A DNA stretch of 64,000 nt, taken from Polysphondylium violaceum (lineage: Eukaryota > Evosea > Eumycetozoa > Dictyosteliales > Dictyosteliaceae). Below, in pieces: positions 22,701-33,676 of this stretch. A program made the translations under genes and the position numbers. Location: positions 1-64,000 of the forward strand of contig AJWJ01000010.1 of assembly GCA_000277445.1 (NCBI GenBank), written 5' to 3'. Below the pieces are notes generated by a model. It saw only the letters and a list, made by a program, of their open reading frames with translations. It had not been told where the DNA came from and ran no database searches. Every line of letters begins with the position of its first letter. Within the stretch, counting starts at the first letter, position 1.

Positions 22701-24127
22701 TAAATAGTGAACAAGAAAAACAAGAGAAAATTAAAGAAAAACAGGAAAAAGAAGAACAAAAACAAAAACAATTGTTTATAGAGAAAAAGAGAAAAGAGTT
22801 TGATATTCAAGTTGGTAAATTCAAATTCACGAGAAAATCAGACAATATTATTGGCAGAGGAAGTAATGGAACATTGGTTTATTTGGGCATTTGGAATGAT
22901 AAAATTCCAGTGGCAATCAAACAAATGCAAAAAGAATTTAACCCATTCATTGCCAAAGAGATTGAAGTCCTTAGTAAACTAACCGATAAAAATTGTCAAA
23001 ACATGGTTAGATATATTGATCAAGAAGAAGACGATATGTTTGTCTATTTAGGTCTCACTCTTTGCGAACGATCACTCCAAGACATTGTAGATAAAAATGA
23101 ACTTGGTCAAATTTGTTCCACAGACGATAAAATGGTTGGTCTTGTCAAGGATATCATTCACGGTTTGAAATTCTTGCACGACAATGACATTGTACATAAT
23201 GATTTAAATCCTAGAAATATTTTGCTCAAAGACAATCAATTCCTCATCGCGGATCTTGGTCTCAGTAAAATGGAAGTCGATTCATCCTACTCATTCACCA
23301 TGCATGCACCCACTGGCCAAGACGGTTTTCATCCAGCCGAAGTCTTACTGGAAAAAAGAAAGACCAAATCTGTAGATATATTTTCGCTCGGTTGCATTTT
23401 GTATTACTTTACAACCAATGGAAAGCATCCGTTTGGTGAGAAATTGTTTCGTGTTGCCAACATTTTGACAGACAAGCCAAATTTGGATGGAGTAAAGCAC
23501 AATCAAATCATGTATGATTTGATATCGCTTATGATCTCCAAACTCCCCGAAAACAGACCATCCATCAATCAAGTGCTCTTACATCCAACCTTTTGGAACT
23601 TTTCACAAAAAGTAAAGTTTATCGATGCATTTTTAAATCTTTCCAAAGATCCAGACCATTGTAAAAATTCATTTAAATTTTTAAATTACTATGACCTGTC
23701 CAATGGTAGCAATGGCAATGTTGTCGGCAACGCTTATCTTCACAGTAGCAATGACTCTATCACTGGACCAGCCTATCTCAGTAAACCATGGAATAAAATC
23801 ATTGATTCCCAACTCCTCGAACAATACAATTCAAAGCAACAACCTCTTCAACAACAAGGTATCAAAACATTTTACAATTTCGATAGCATCAAAGATTTGA
23901 TTCGTTGTCTCAGAAACACTTTGCAACATTATCAAGAGATCAAAAAGTTTTTGAAAAACTCTAAAGACTCGAGCTCATCGCCCATAATGGAGCATTTGGC
24001 CACTCAGGAAACTGTTTTACAATATTTTGAATCAAAATTCCCAGATTTAATTTTCTTTGTATATGAAAAATTAAGAAATAATCAAGAGTTTAAGTCTTCC
24101 GATTTCTTGAAAGAATTTTATATCTAA
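19753..24127 (+). CDS. IRE1-like kinase-endoribonuclease without membrane anchor (irl family)
   Basis: Three exons (19753-20638, 20706-21021, 21103-24127) give 1408 aa. Residues 1-300 are a helical region with Asn/Ser runs. Residues about 400-830 are helical and of no family that I recognise. A Lys/Glu/Gln-rich coiled segment and a Thr run follow. A protein kinase domain starts near residue 980: loop GRGSNGTLV, Lys in PVAIKQM, IVHNDLNPRNILL, IADLGLSK. A KEN ribonuclease domain (about 1230-1408) ends the protein. The KEN residues matching human IRE1 Y892, R905, N906 and H910 are all present (FYNFDSIKDL, RCLRNTLQHY). The kinase catalytic loop is changed from HRDLKP to HNDLNP. There is no signal peptide or membrane span, so it is cytosolic, unlike true IRE1. 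It resembles the D. discoideum irl genes. Confidence 0.9.
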
Positions 24128-24273
24128 ATCAAGATTACAAAATAAAAATATTATTTATTATTATTTTAAAATACCAATTTCTTTGAAATTATTGATTTAA
24201 TTTATTAATTTCTGGGAAAATCTAAAAACAAATGCATTTCATATTTTTTTTTTTTTTTTTTATTTTTGCAAAA

Positions 24274-25125
24274 ATGAATGATTCAAGCTATGATGCCACA
24301 GCATTTAATATATTTTACAAGAGAGAAAAAAAGACGGTGATCACAGGCATTCAGGATATCGATCAGTATATAAGTAAATCAAATCAGAGCAGTAATGTGC
24401 AGCAGTCTTTTACCCATACCGGCGGTGTGATAGAGTTGTATGGGTCGAGTGGCACAAGGAAGAGCGAGACGTTGTTGTATATTCTCATACAATGCTTGCT
24501 ACCCAGCTACCCGCCTTTTAACGGGAACCAGATTGGTGTTGTCTATTTTGACAATGACTACAAGTTTGATATACTCTTGTTTAGGTCGCTGTTGTTTGAA
24601 AAGTATAAATCACTGATCAACGATTACAACACCACGGCGTCGATGATAGACATCGATGAAGAGAAATTCAATGTACTCTACAAGGACTGTTGCAGTCGTT
24701 TGTTTATCGTGCGATGCAAAGATTCTTTTCAATTCATGGTTGCATTGCGCGGCATGCCCGAGTTTATCAGAAACACAAGTGGTAGCATTAAGCCCAACGA
24801 AAAGGAACCATTGGAGATCAGATTAATAATGATCGATAGTATATCGGCGTTTTACTGGGTCGATCAGTGTGGTGAGGGATTAAATGTTAAACCAAAGTTG
24901 ATATGGTTAGATCCCATTCGAAGATTATTAACAGAATTCTCAATGATGATAATAGCAACTAAACAAACTATTTTCTCACCCGTTAGTAGTAATAATAATA
25001 ATATAGTTTATAATCAGCAACAAGACCATGATCATCCCACTACAGTAAATCAAAATGTTATACAACATAAAGAGTTTTTAGGTTTAGAATGGACAAAACT
25101 TGTTAAGTATCGTAAAATAATGTAA
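24274..25125 (+). CDS. xrcc2: RAD51 paralogue XRCC2
   Basis: Single exon, 283 aa (human 280). XRCC2 works in the BCDX2 complex of RAD51 paralogues during homologous recombination. The domain order and motifs match: a Walker A region at residues 57-64, then VVYFDNDYKFDIL, FIVRCKDSFQF, a Walker B region LIMIDSISAFYWVDQ and MMIIATKQTIF. The C-terminal EWTKLVKYRK also matches the family end. Walker A reads GSSGTRKS, with Arg where Gly precedes the Lys. A Gln/Asn insert sits between the Walker B part and the C-terminus. I chose the ATG at 24274 because the 14 codons before it only encode a T-tract (poly-Phe). Confidence 0.9.
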   Translation: MNDSSYDATAFNIFYKREKKTVITGIQDIDQYISKSNQSSNVQQSFTHTGGVIELYGSSGTRKSETLLYILIQCLLPSYPPFNGNQIGVVYFDNDYKFDILLFRSLLFEKYKSLINDYNTTASMIDIDEEKFNVLYKDCCSRLFIVRCKDSFQFMVALRGMPEFIRNTSGSIKPNEKEPLEIRLIMIDSISAFYWVDQCGEGLNVKPKLIWLDPIRRLLTEFSMMIIATKQTIFSPVSSNNNNIVYNQQQDHDHPTTVNQNVIQHKEFLGLEWTKLVKYRKIM

Positions 25126-25189
25126 ATAGTCTTTTTAACAATAATAATAAAATCAATAAGTTTATGTAAATTAGTTTAAAATTAAATTA

Positions 25190-25255
25190 TTACCTAAAGC
25201 TTCCCATACTTTTCATTCTCTCTTGTCTCATTTCTCTTATTCTATTAGCTCTTGA

Positions 25256-25342
<87 letters not shown>

Positions 25343-27589
25343 TCTTACTACTCTTGGCCTTCTTACATTAGTATTTGGAGATCTGATTTGTTGGTTAAGT
25401 TGTTGTTGATTAAATTGTTGCTGTTGGTTAAAATACTTTTTCTTTTTGTTCTTTTTGAGACAACATTTGTTGATAATGACAATTAATAAAACTAAAACTA
25501 TAACAATGACTACAAAGAAAATAATAATTGTAATAATGGATTGTTTGGATGTACCTGGTTTTGATGAAATTGTAGAGGGATCTATTGTTACATTTGTATT
25601 GTCAATAGTATCAATTACATCTGAATCTACACAATCATTTGCAGTCTTGCAGATATCATCCTATATTAAATATCAGTGTTAAAATATTGGTGACTATTTT
25701 CATCATTATGATTAATGAAGATACACTTACATAGCCCTGTGGTTTAGGATCTTCTTCTGGTTTTGTTTTGTTAACACATACATTCTCTTCCAATATATAG
25801 CCATCGGGACACGATTGAACAGATTCACAAAGGCCTGTTTTTTGATTATAATAGATTTTATCAGAGTTTCTGTACTTTAAGATACACTTTACCGGTACAC
25901 ATGTACCCAAAGTAGAGTTGAAAGTTTGGTCAATGGTACAAGATGATTGGATGGCATCGAAACTATTCAATAGATTATCAGCAGCAGAACGATAATGATG
26001 GAGCTCAAGGTGATTTCGAATGTCTTGTTGTTCTTGATTACTATCTTTTGAAAACGACGACTCCACCATTTCAATAAAAATACCGTGTTGGTAAAGATTA
26101 AAAACACAAATCTTTTCATAGTCTTGAATATACTTTATATTTAATGTTGATTTAATGGTGAATTCATATCTATATTTTTGGCCACCCTCTATCAAATCTG
26201 TTTGTTTTTGTTTGTTTATGACAAATGACTTGCAGTAAGGAATTAGAATCATAATAATTAATTAAATACAGTCATAATCTTACTTACGCTACAATCCAAT
26301 CCATTACAACATTTGACAGGCTCTATTGTGAATTCAACAGCACTGCTAAATTGATTGGTAACATCATAGTCTATTGTGTGAAAGGTATTAGAATCTAATT
26401 TTTTTATTTAATCAATGGTAGTGATAAACATACATATTCTTTTATAAACAAAATCATCATCGTTTGGGGATTTATCTAAAAGTCCTTTTTCCTGTTAATG
26501 AAAGTAGTATGGTTAGTATATGATTAAAATGTTTGTCTACCGTACTACATACCATTTTAAAAGGTAGGCCTCCTTTTTGGGTAACGGGAAAATCAGAAAT
26601 CTTGAATGATAATGAGACCAATGAGGATGAGTCAATCGTGGTCGTTGGTGACTCTAAACAGTTAAATGAAATGGTTGATTTGTCCAATATGGTTTCTTTA
26701 AAAGAACATCTTTTGAATACATTTTCAACAGTATTGCTTGTAAATGAATCAAATTGATCATATGGGTTAGTTGATTGGCCTACACTAGTAAAGCTACCAA
26801 ACGCCTTTTGACATAAACCAATACCCAATGCTTTGAAGGTTTCTTTTTTAATGCCAACTTGGTTCGGATGGTCACCAAACATATTGATTGGCATGAAAAA
26901 CATTTTACCTATAGTATTGCTATTGTCTGATAAAGAGATTACAAGATAGTTTGAGTCTACAAATTGATCATTTAAAGAGAGATCAGTGATTTTTGATTCC
27001 ACACCATTGAGAGATACCGTAAACTTTGGAAATACTGATTTTTTTGATAGTTTATATACTTGATAAATGGTCGAATTAAATTCCAAGCCATGTGATTCAA
27101 TATATCCAGGATCATATTTGTCAACAGGACAACAATATCTATTCGAGGTTTCAACACAGCTTTTAGTGCCTTTGTATTCTACTTCATTTCTGACCCAGTC
27201 ATAGGCATTTCGATAGTTTCCTATAAATTCAAAAGTAAATTCTAAATCAAATTCTTTGGCTCTGCCTATTTCAAGTGTACTCTGTTTCAAGGGTCTCCAA
27301 TACTTTACACTATTATCATCTCCTTTTTCAGTAATAATAATATCTATAGAAAGCAATCTCTTTGTTAAAAAATACCCATATACAATAAGAAATCTAATGC
27401 ACACATACTTTGTAAAGGAATTGAAAATTTCTCTTGATTTGGCTTCCAATTGATATCAAATGTCCACAATGGATTTGAACTTTGATAAACTGCCGAATAA
27501 AGATCATTAGCCTTTGTAAGGTTTAAAAATACAAACAATAGACATAAGCAAACTACTTCTACCACGGCTATTCTCCTCATTCTAAACAT
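25190..27589 (-). CDS. Type I membrane protein, large ectodomain, unknown family
   Basis: Six exons (27589-27409, 27343-26553, 26491-26434, 26394-26288, 26228-25731, 25660-25190) join in phase to about 701 aa. It starts with a signal peptide (MFRMRRIAVVEVVCLCLLFVFL). The ectodomain of about 550 residues has scattered N-glycosylation sequons and a cysteine-rich block near its end (CTIDQTF, CVPVKCILKY, CESVQSCPDGY, ENVCVNKT), like a small disulphide module. One membrane helix follows (SIITIIIFFVVIVIVLVLLI). The cytoplasmic tail is basic (CCLKKNKKKK) and Gln-rich, with about 29 Asn encoded by an ATT repeat and a final RIREMRQERMKSMG. The shape suggests an adhesion or recognition receptor. I do not recognise the family. 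Confidence 0.82.
25256..25342 (-). repeat. (ATT)n trinucleotide repeat coding poly-Asn
   Basis: An uninterrupted ATT repeat of about 87 bp. Read on the minus strand as AAT, it encodes about 29 Asn in the cytoplasmic tail of the membrane protein. Pure repeats of this kind are length-variable in dictyostelids. Confidence 0.9.
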
Positions 27590-27737
27590 ACCGATGTGAA
27601 ATGATTGGGTGGACAAAATTGTTGGTCTTTTGATCAAAATTTAATTTTATTTTTTTGGAAAAGTGAAACATCGTGTCTTAGAAAAATTTACAAAAACTCT
27701 AAAACATGCTGTGTGGGTATGGTCCGCAGGTGTGAAT

Positions 27738-28252
27738 TTAGAAGGCACCGTCAATCAATTTGTTTACTTTTTCTAAATCAGCACAATCCTCTTCAACCAA
27801 TCTATTTTGTTCCTATTGATTTTAATGGTTAGTATAGAGTGTTGGTTGTCGAACAAACGATATAATGTTATGAGATAAATACTTTGGTCCAAACAAACAA
27901 GGTTGGGATAGCAGTTAATTTAATGTTTGGGTCAGTTCTGTATGGATGGTCTGGATTGCCTTTGTAACCTTCTCTTTCAATTTGACATTCTACAAGATAG
28001 ATGTCTTTGTTTGATTTCTCAACAGCTTCATTTACAACTGGTTCGGCTATGTTTATATGTTAGATATATATAATAAGATATCAATTGATAAAACATACAG
28101 ATTTGACAATCTCTGCACCATAATGAACAAGTAGCTTTATCCAAAGATGAAATAAAAGATACAAAAACAACTTTAGATAAACTGGTTGCTTCTTTGATAG
28201 CAGAGCTAAATTCAGTTGGTGAAGTTACAATAATTTTCTTTACTAAACCCAT
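27738..28252 (-). CDS. Thioredoxin-like protein, TXNDC17 (TRP14) family
   Basis: Three exons (28252-28099, 28046-27883, 27812-27738) give 130 aa (human 123). TXNDC17 is a cytosolic oxidoreductase that reduces small disulphides. The active site WCRDC (human WCPDC) follows a beta strand, VVFVSFISS. The family phrase EPVVNEAV, the strand IYLVECQIERE and the cis-Pro region KLTAIPTLFVW are all present. It has no signal peptide. It ends about 150 bp from the start of the membrane-protein gene and is divergent from the CDC123 gene, with 182 bp between starts. Confidence 0.93.
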
Positions 28253-28434
28253 TGTATGTGTAGATAGATATAAAAATAAAATAAAATAAAACAAATCAAA
28301 TCAAATCAAATAAATTAATTTAATTATAAAAAAAATTTAAAAAAAAAAATTAAAAAAAAGATTTGAAATTCAAATCTTCGTTTTTTCACACACAATTCAT
28401 ATGAATATAGATATATAGCGATAACAATATTAAA
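28253..28434. promoter_or_regulatory. Divergent promoter of TXNDC17-like and CDC123 genes
   Basis: 182 bp between two divergent starts. It is nearly all A/T, with an A8TTTA9-like tract (about 28328-28358) and a direct repeat of AAATC units (about 28290-28310). No TATA box stands out. Confidence 0.45.
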
Positions 28435-29698
28435 ATGAATAAAACAGATAAATATTTTGAAAATAAAAGAAAATGTATGTTTCAAGAATGGTATCCTACA
28501 TTTAAACAAGTCACATTTAGTAGTACCATTATACCATTGCCAAAGATATTTATAGACTACTTAAACTCTGATCACTTTGTATCAAACGAACAAGAGTTTC
28601 CACAATATCGTAATGATGATCCTGAATTTTTAGATGATGAAAGTTGGTCGACTCCTCGTAGATCAACTATCGTAGATTCAAAATACTATCAATCCTATGG
28701 CAGCGACAGCGACAGTGACAGTGATGATAGTGACGATAGCAATGATGATGATAAGAAAAAGAATTCAAGAATTATTAAAGAATCAGAGTTTCAACATTTA
28801 TTGGATGAAATTAAAAGTATTATTACAAAATATGGTGGATATGTATTACCAAAACTAAATTGGTCTGCTCCCAAAGATGCTACTTTTATGAATGCATTTT
28901 GTACATTAAAATGTTCAACTCCCACTGATGTGTTCCTTTTGTTAAAAAGTTCAGATTTTATTAATCATGATTTAGCTCAATTGTAATTATTATTATTATT
29001 GTTGTTGTAACTATCATATAGATTCTAATTAATATCCTCTATTCAATTAATAATAGTGAAACTAATGAACAAGATGATGATTTAACAATAACACCGTATG
29101 TGTTGGTACTTAGAAAATGGCAAAACCTAACAGAATCCATGGAGTTTAGATGTTTTGTTAAAGATAAAAAACTTTTGGGTATTTCTCAAAGAGACACATC
29201 CACCTATTATAGTTTTCTCAAAGATAAAAAAGAATCTATTCAAGAATCTATTGAATCATTCTTTAATCAAAATATAAAAGATAAATTTAGTCAAGACTCT
29301 TGTATGTATTTGTTTGTAATTTGTTATTTATATTATTGTGTGTAGTGTGTACTAATGATGAATAACTATAAATAGATACTTTTGATGCTTATGTAACTAA
29401 AGAAAACAAAGTGTGGTTAATTGATTTTAACCCAATTCATCCATCCACAGATTCATTATTATTTGATTGGGAAGAGTTTTTCCCTGAGCTCATTGTAGAC
29501 GATGAGGAATCGACCCCAATTTCAGAACAAGATAAATTAAAATTGATACAAGATCTCGAGTTTCGTTTAATAGAAAACAGAGAAGGTATTAGACCAAATC
29601 TTGCAATGGAAAGTCGTTTACCAATGGATTTAAAAGACTCATCTCAGTCGTCGGCAATCAATGATTTATTAGAAAAATTTAAAGATAAGCTTCAATAA
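28435..29698 (+). CDS. cdc123: CDC123, eIF2 assembly factor
   Basis: CDC123 is an ATP-grasp protein that loads eIF2-gamma during assembly of the eIF2 trimer. Three exons (28435-28982, 29057-29301, 29376-29698) give 371 aa. Diagnostic segments are FQEWYPTFKQVTF, LPKLNWSAPKDATFM, EFRCFVKDKKLLGISQRD and KVWLIDFNP. These include the ATP-grasp Lys and Asp residues of the family. An Asp/Ser-rich acidic insert lies at about residues 84-103. The C-terminal part (EFRLIENREGIRP) is also conserved. Phases and family length agree with the model. Confidence 0.95.
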
Positions 29699-30208
29699 AC
29701 GCCCCGCATTGCGGTCAGTCTATAAATAGTGTATAATATAATATTATCTTGAAATCATCATACAAGGACCACGTAGCCACACTCTTTGATTAGTTGTGAG
29801 TGTTGTCGATATTTTGTAAAAACAAAAAATGTTGGGGCGCCAGGTGTCAAAGGTTTCGGTTGATAAACGTTACAAACAAATGCCGATTTCTTGTGTAAAA
29901 AATTTTTTTTTTCACCACATTCACACTGATTTGAAAAGATTTTTACACATGATTGTTTTAGTTTTTCATTCTAATTTTTTTTTTTTTTTTTTCAAATTTT
30001 TGTATTTGTAGTGTGGTGCACCACGAGTGGGGTGTGATTTATATTTTTTTGCACAAATTATACAATTGTAGAGATAGATATTAATTTGACATAAAAAAGA
30101 AAAACCACTCAAAACATACATAACCACGCGCGCAGACATTTACATTTATATTTATAGTATACTATATATATATTTTTATAGCTAAAACACCTACACTATA
30201 TATACAAA
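29699..30208. other. Intergenic
   Basis: 510 bp between CDC123 and the chloride transporter gene. It begins with a small G/C-rich hairpin directly after the CDC123 stop (CCGC-ATT-GCGG, 29704-29714), possibly part of the 3' processing region. A T-run lies at 29973-29990 and a TA-rich block at 30160-30180 before the next start. No gene is seen. Confidence 0.5.
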
Positions 30209-33114
30209 ATGGGTAATGAGTCGCCCACATCTTCTTCGCCAGGAAGCAGCAATGGCGAGGAAAACAAGCCGTTGTATCCCACCATAGAAGAGCTGGATAT
30301 AAATAACAATAACAATAATAGTAATAATAATAATAATAATAATAATACGGGAAGACCCCCGCTCCCACCCTCGGCAGCAAAGAAAAAGAAAGAGGTAAAG
30401 ATCAACATGAACCCCAGCTACGAGGGAGAGGTGCCCCAGCAGCCCCGCATAGAGGTCGATGACAGCGACGAGGATGAGTACGAAGACCAGGACTTGGAGA
30501 GCGGCATTATATTGCAGCCAATCAACAGAGACCCATCCAACTATCGACCCCAGTCGTTGTACAACTCGAGTGACGAGATTAAAAAGAGTGACGAGATATT
30601 CACAAAGATCACCAAAACCATTGGCAAGACAAACAAAAAGATCAAACAAAAGTTGGAGGAGACCAATTCGCTCATTGAAGAGAGCGTCAAAAAGTCAAAT
30701 AAAAAGATTGAAAAGCAAATCCAAGATGGTTGGGGCACAGTGTCTGCACCAGCTGTAAAGGCTGCCGAGAATATACGTGAGGCTAGACATCGTAGAATTA
30801 GATCACACGAAGATCACGAAAGAGCCATTTGGGTCAAAGATAAACAATTGATTTCAAAGTATGAGTGTCTTGATTACGTTACAATCTATAACAAGGCCTA
30901 CCGTTTGGAGCTCTATAAAAACTTTAACAAACTAGTCTCTGACTACGAATGGTTACGTTGGATCGTTTCATTCTTTATGGGTGTATTTATTGGTATCATT
31001 GCCTATCTTGCTCACGTTGGTGTATCAAATATATTAAAACTTAAATTTTCATTTGTTGAAAAGAGTATGTATTGTATAGTGTAGGAGTAGTAGTAGTGTT
31101 GTTTATATACATATATATTAATAACACTATCAATAATAATAATATAGTGATTGAATATGACTTTTGGTTAGGATTTTTAGCTTATTTCACATCAAATACA
31201 GTGTTGGCTACATTATCATCTTTGTTGGCAGTCTATTATGAACCAACAGCAGCAGGATCAGGTATTCCAGAGGTAAAGGGTTACTTGAATGGTACAAAGA
31301 TCCCACATACATTAAAGATGAAGACATTGTGGACAAAGTTATTGTCAATGATATTTGCAGTAAGTGCAAATCTACAAGTTGGTGCAGAGGGACCTATGAT
31401 TCATATTGGTGCCATTGTCGGTAATGGTTTTTCACAGGCTCAAAGTAAAGAGATTGGATTCAAGATTCCCTTCCTTAGAACATTTAGAAACGATAAAGAC
31501 AAGAGAGACTTTGTCACCAGTGGTGCTGGTGCCGGTGTCGCAGCTGCTTTTGGTGCTCCCCTTGGCGGTGCCCTCTTTTCCTTGGAAGAGGTGTCGTCTT
31601 TTTGGACAACCAGTTTGACATGGAGAACCTTTTTTGCTTGCATGATTGCCACATTCACGATGAAGTTACTTCAAGACCAGAGCGCTTCGTTGAACGGGTT
31701 GATGATCTTCAATATGGGTATTGCAGACAAACTATTTGCCTACAAGATTCTCGAATTGGTGCCATTCATCATCATTGGTGTGTTGGGTGGTCTTGCCGGT
31801 GCCGCCTTTACCGCCATCAACATCCGTGTCACTGCTTTTCGTAGAGAAAAGATCAACAAGATCAAGAGTCTCAGAGTGTTGGAGGTGTTTATGATTGCTG
31901 CCCTCTCGACCATCTTCCAGTTTATCTTGCCCCTCATGTTTAAGTGCAAAGATATTGACATCAACATTATCCCCGGCCATGGAGAAAACGTGACCGAGTC
32001 AGATCTTGAGGTATTCAAGCAGTTCAATTGCGGAGAGGGCCAATACAACGAGTTGGCCTCGATTATCTGGGCATCCAACGAAGAGTCTGTCACCAATCTC
32101 CTCTCTATCAACACACAGCATATGACCAATACTGCCAGACTCGGCATTCCCGCTCTCTTGTTGTTCTTTGTATTCTACATCCTCTTTGCCGCCTATACAG
32201 CAGGTTCGGGTATTTCCAGTGGTACTTTTGTTCCTATGATTGTCATTGGTGCCGCCTATGGTCGTGCCTGTGGTGTGTTGGTCACCATGATGTTCCCTAC
32301 CTCGTACCAGATCGATCCCGGAGTCTACGCCATTATGGGTGCTGCAGCATTTATGGGTGGTGTGTCTCGTCTGACAGTGTCGCTCACGGTTATTCTCATC
32401 GAGGTCACCAATCAACTACAGTATCTCTTGCCCATTATGATTACCGTCATGGTAGCCAAATGGACTGCCGATGCCATCATCCATCCATTCTTTGACATCC
32501 TCATCCAAATGAAATACATCCCCTATCTCGAGCCCCACCCATCCAAAGAGATGAAGCTCCTCGTGTGCAAACACATCATGGCCAAAAAGCCCGTCTATTG
32601 CTGCGAAAAAGATACCCTCGGAAACATTCTCGAAATCCTCCGAGAGACCACCCACAACGGTTTCCCCGTCGTCAACAACGACGAGGAGAAGCTTGTCAAG
32701 GGCGTCATCCTTCGTAGCCAGTTGCTCATGGTGCTCGAGCGTGTGTCAGACGTCTATATACCAAACTCAGAGACTGTCTACTCGCACATGGAGTACACCA
32801 CCCGTCTCACATGGAAGCTTCCCAAGGTCGAAGACTTTGGCTTTGATCCCGCCGACTATGAGATGGAGATTGACCTCAGCGACGTAATGAACATCACCGT
32901 CATCACTGTCAACGTCGAGTTTGCCGTCAGTGAAGCATTCCAGTTGTTCCGTACCATGGGTCTCCGTCACATGCCCGTCGTCAACGAAAACAACAAACTC
33001 AAGGGCATCATCACCAAAAAAGATCTCTTGGAAAAGACTTGCGAACAAAGATATCTTGAACTCAGTCACATGAAATTAGGTATTGATCAATTACTACATG
33101 AAGGCGATGAGTAA
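30209..33114 (+). CDS. ClC-7-like chloride/proton antiporter
   Basis: Two exons (30209-31064, 31148-33114) give 940 aa. A long acidic and Lys-rich cytoplasmic N-terminus (about 250 residues with an Asn run) precedes the ClC membrane domain. Anion-site motifs are GSGIPEVKGYLNG, GAEGPMIHIG with the gating Glu, GAPLGGALFSLEEVSSFW with the 'proton' Glu, and GSGISSGTFVP. The last two are closest to ClC-6/7, which are 2Cl-/H+ exchangers of endolysosomes. Two CBS domains form the C-terminus (IMAKKPVYC...GFPVVN and VITVNVEFAV...HMPVV). The position before the gating Glu is Ala, where Lys is usual. The place of action is inferred as an endolysosomal membrane. The last two-thirds have high third-position C usage, suggesting strong expression. 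Confidence 0.94.
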
Positions 33115-33676
33115 CAAATAACAAATAACAAATAACAATAATAATAATTTATTTCCTTTTTTTAACTTTCCCCCCCCCCCCCCCCCCCCCGCCCACCTAA
33201 ATTTGTATGTTACCAATTCTCGCTCAAAAATTTACAATACCTTTTTTGTTAACACTAAATAAAAATCTTTTTTTTTTCCAATAATAATAAGAACACACAA
33301 TAATATTCCAAGGACGGCCAGCAACAAATAAAGTTGTATGTGGTTGGTCCGAATCAATATTTCAATATATTTTTTTGTAGGAATCTGAAAATTGCAATTA
33401 ATTTTATTTTTATGAATTTTTTTTGAATTTTTTTATCTTTTTTATAGTTATCACCATACCGATTTTGTTATTATAATATCATATGATTTGTTTTTTGTTT
33501 TAGTGTGTGTGTTGTGCGTGTATAAGATATAGTTGTAGTATAGTAGTAGTAGTAGTGTATTGAAAAGATAACTATTACCTTATATATCTATCGCACGCAT
33601 ATCTTATTTTTCATTTTGTGTTTTCTCTAAGAAGCGTCTTTTCTATACATATAGATATATTAAATAAAAACAAAGA
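33115..33676. other. Intergenic with poly-C tract
   Basis: 562 bp. Starts with three AACAAAT units just after the stop, then a 21-nt C run (33170-33190). T tracts follow, then GTAGTAGTAG (about 33534-33556). No coding signal is seen. Confidence 0.55.
33170..33190 (+). repeat. C21 homopolymer
   Basis: Twenty-one consecutive C residues about 56 bp downstream of the ClC stop, followed by GCCCACC. This is a striking exception in DNA where homopolymers are nearly always A or T. On the transcript it would be a C-rich 3'-end element. Confidence 0.9.

Noticed and set aside
24232-24273. Upstream ATG that would add poly-Phe to XRCC2.
   Set aside because: The extension encodes only a T tract and is absent from the family; the ATG at 24274 fits the usual length.
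25256-25342. Repeat array that might be read as a CRISPR or satellite.
   Set aside because: It is a pure ATT trinucleotide run inside a coding exon, with no spacers.
31399-32655. Long open frames on other strands across the ClC gene.
   Set aside because: They are shadows of a codon-biased real gene and have no family motifs.
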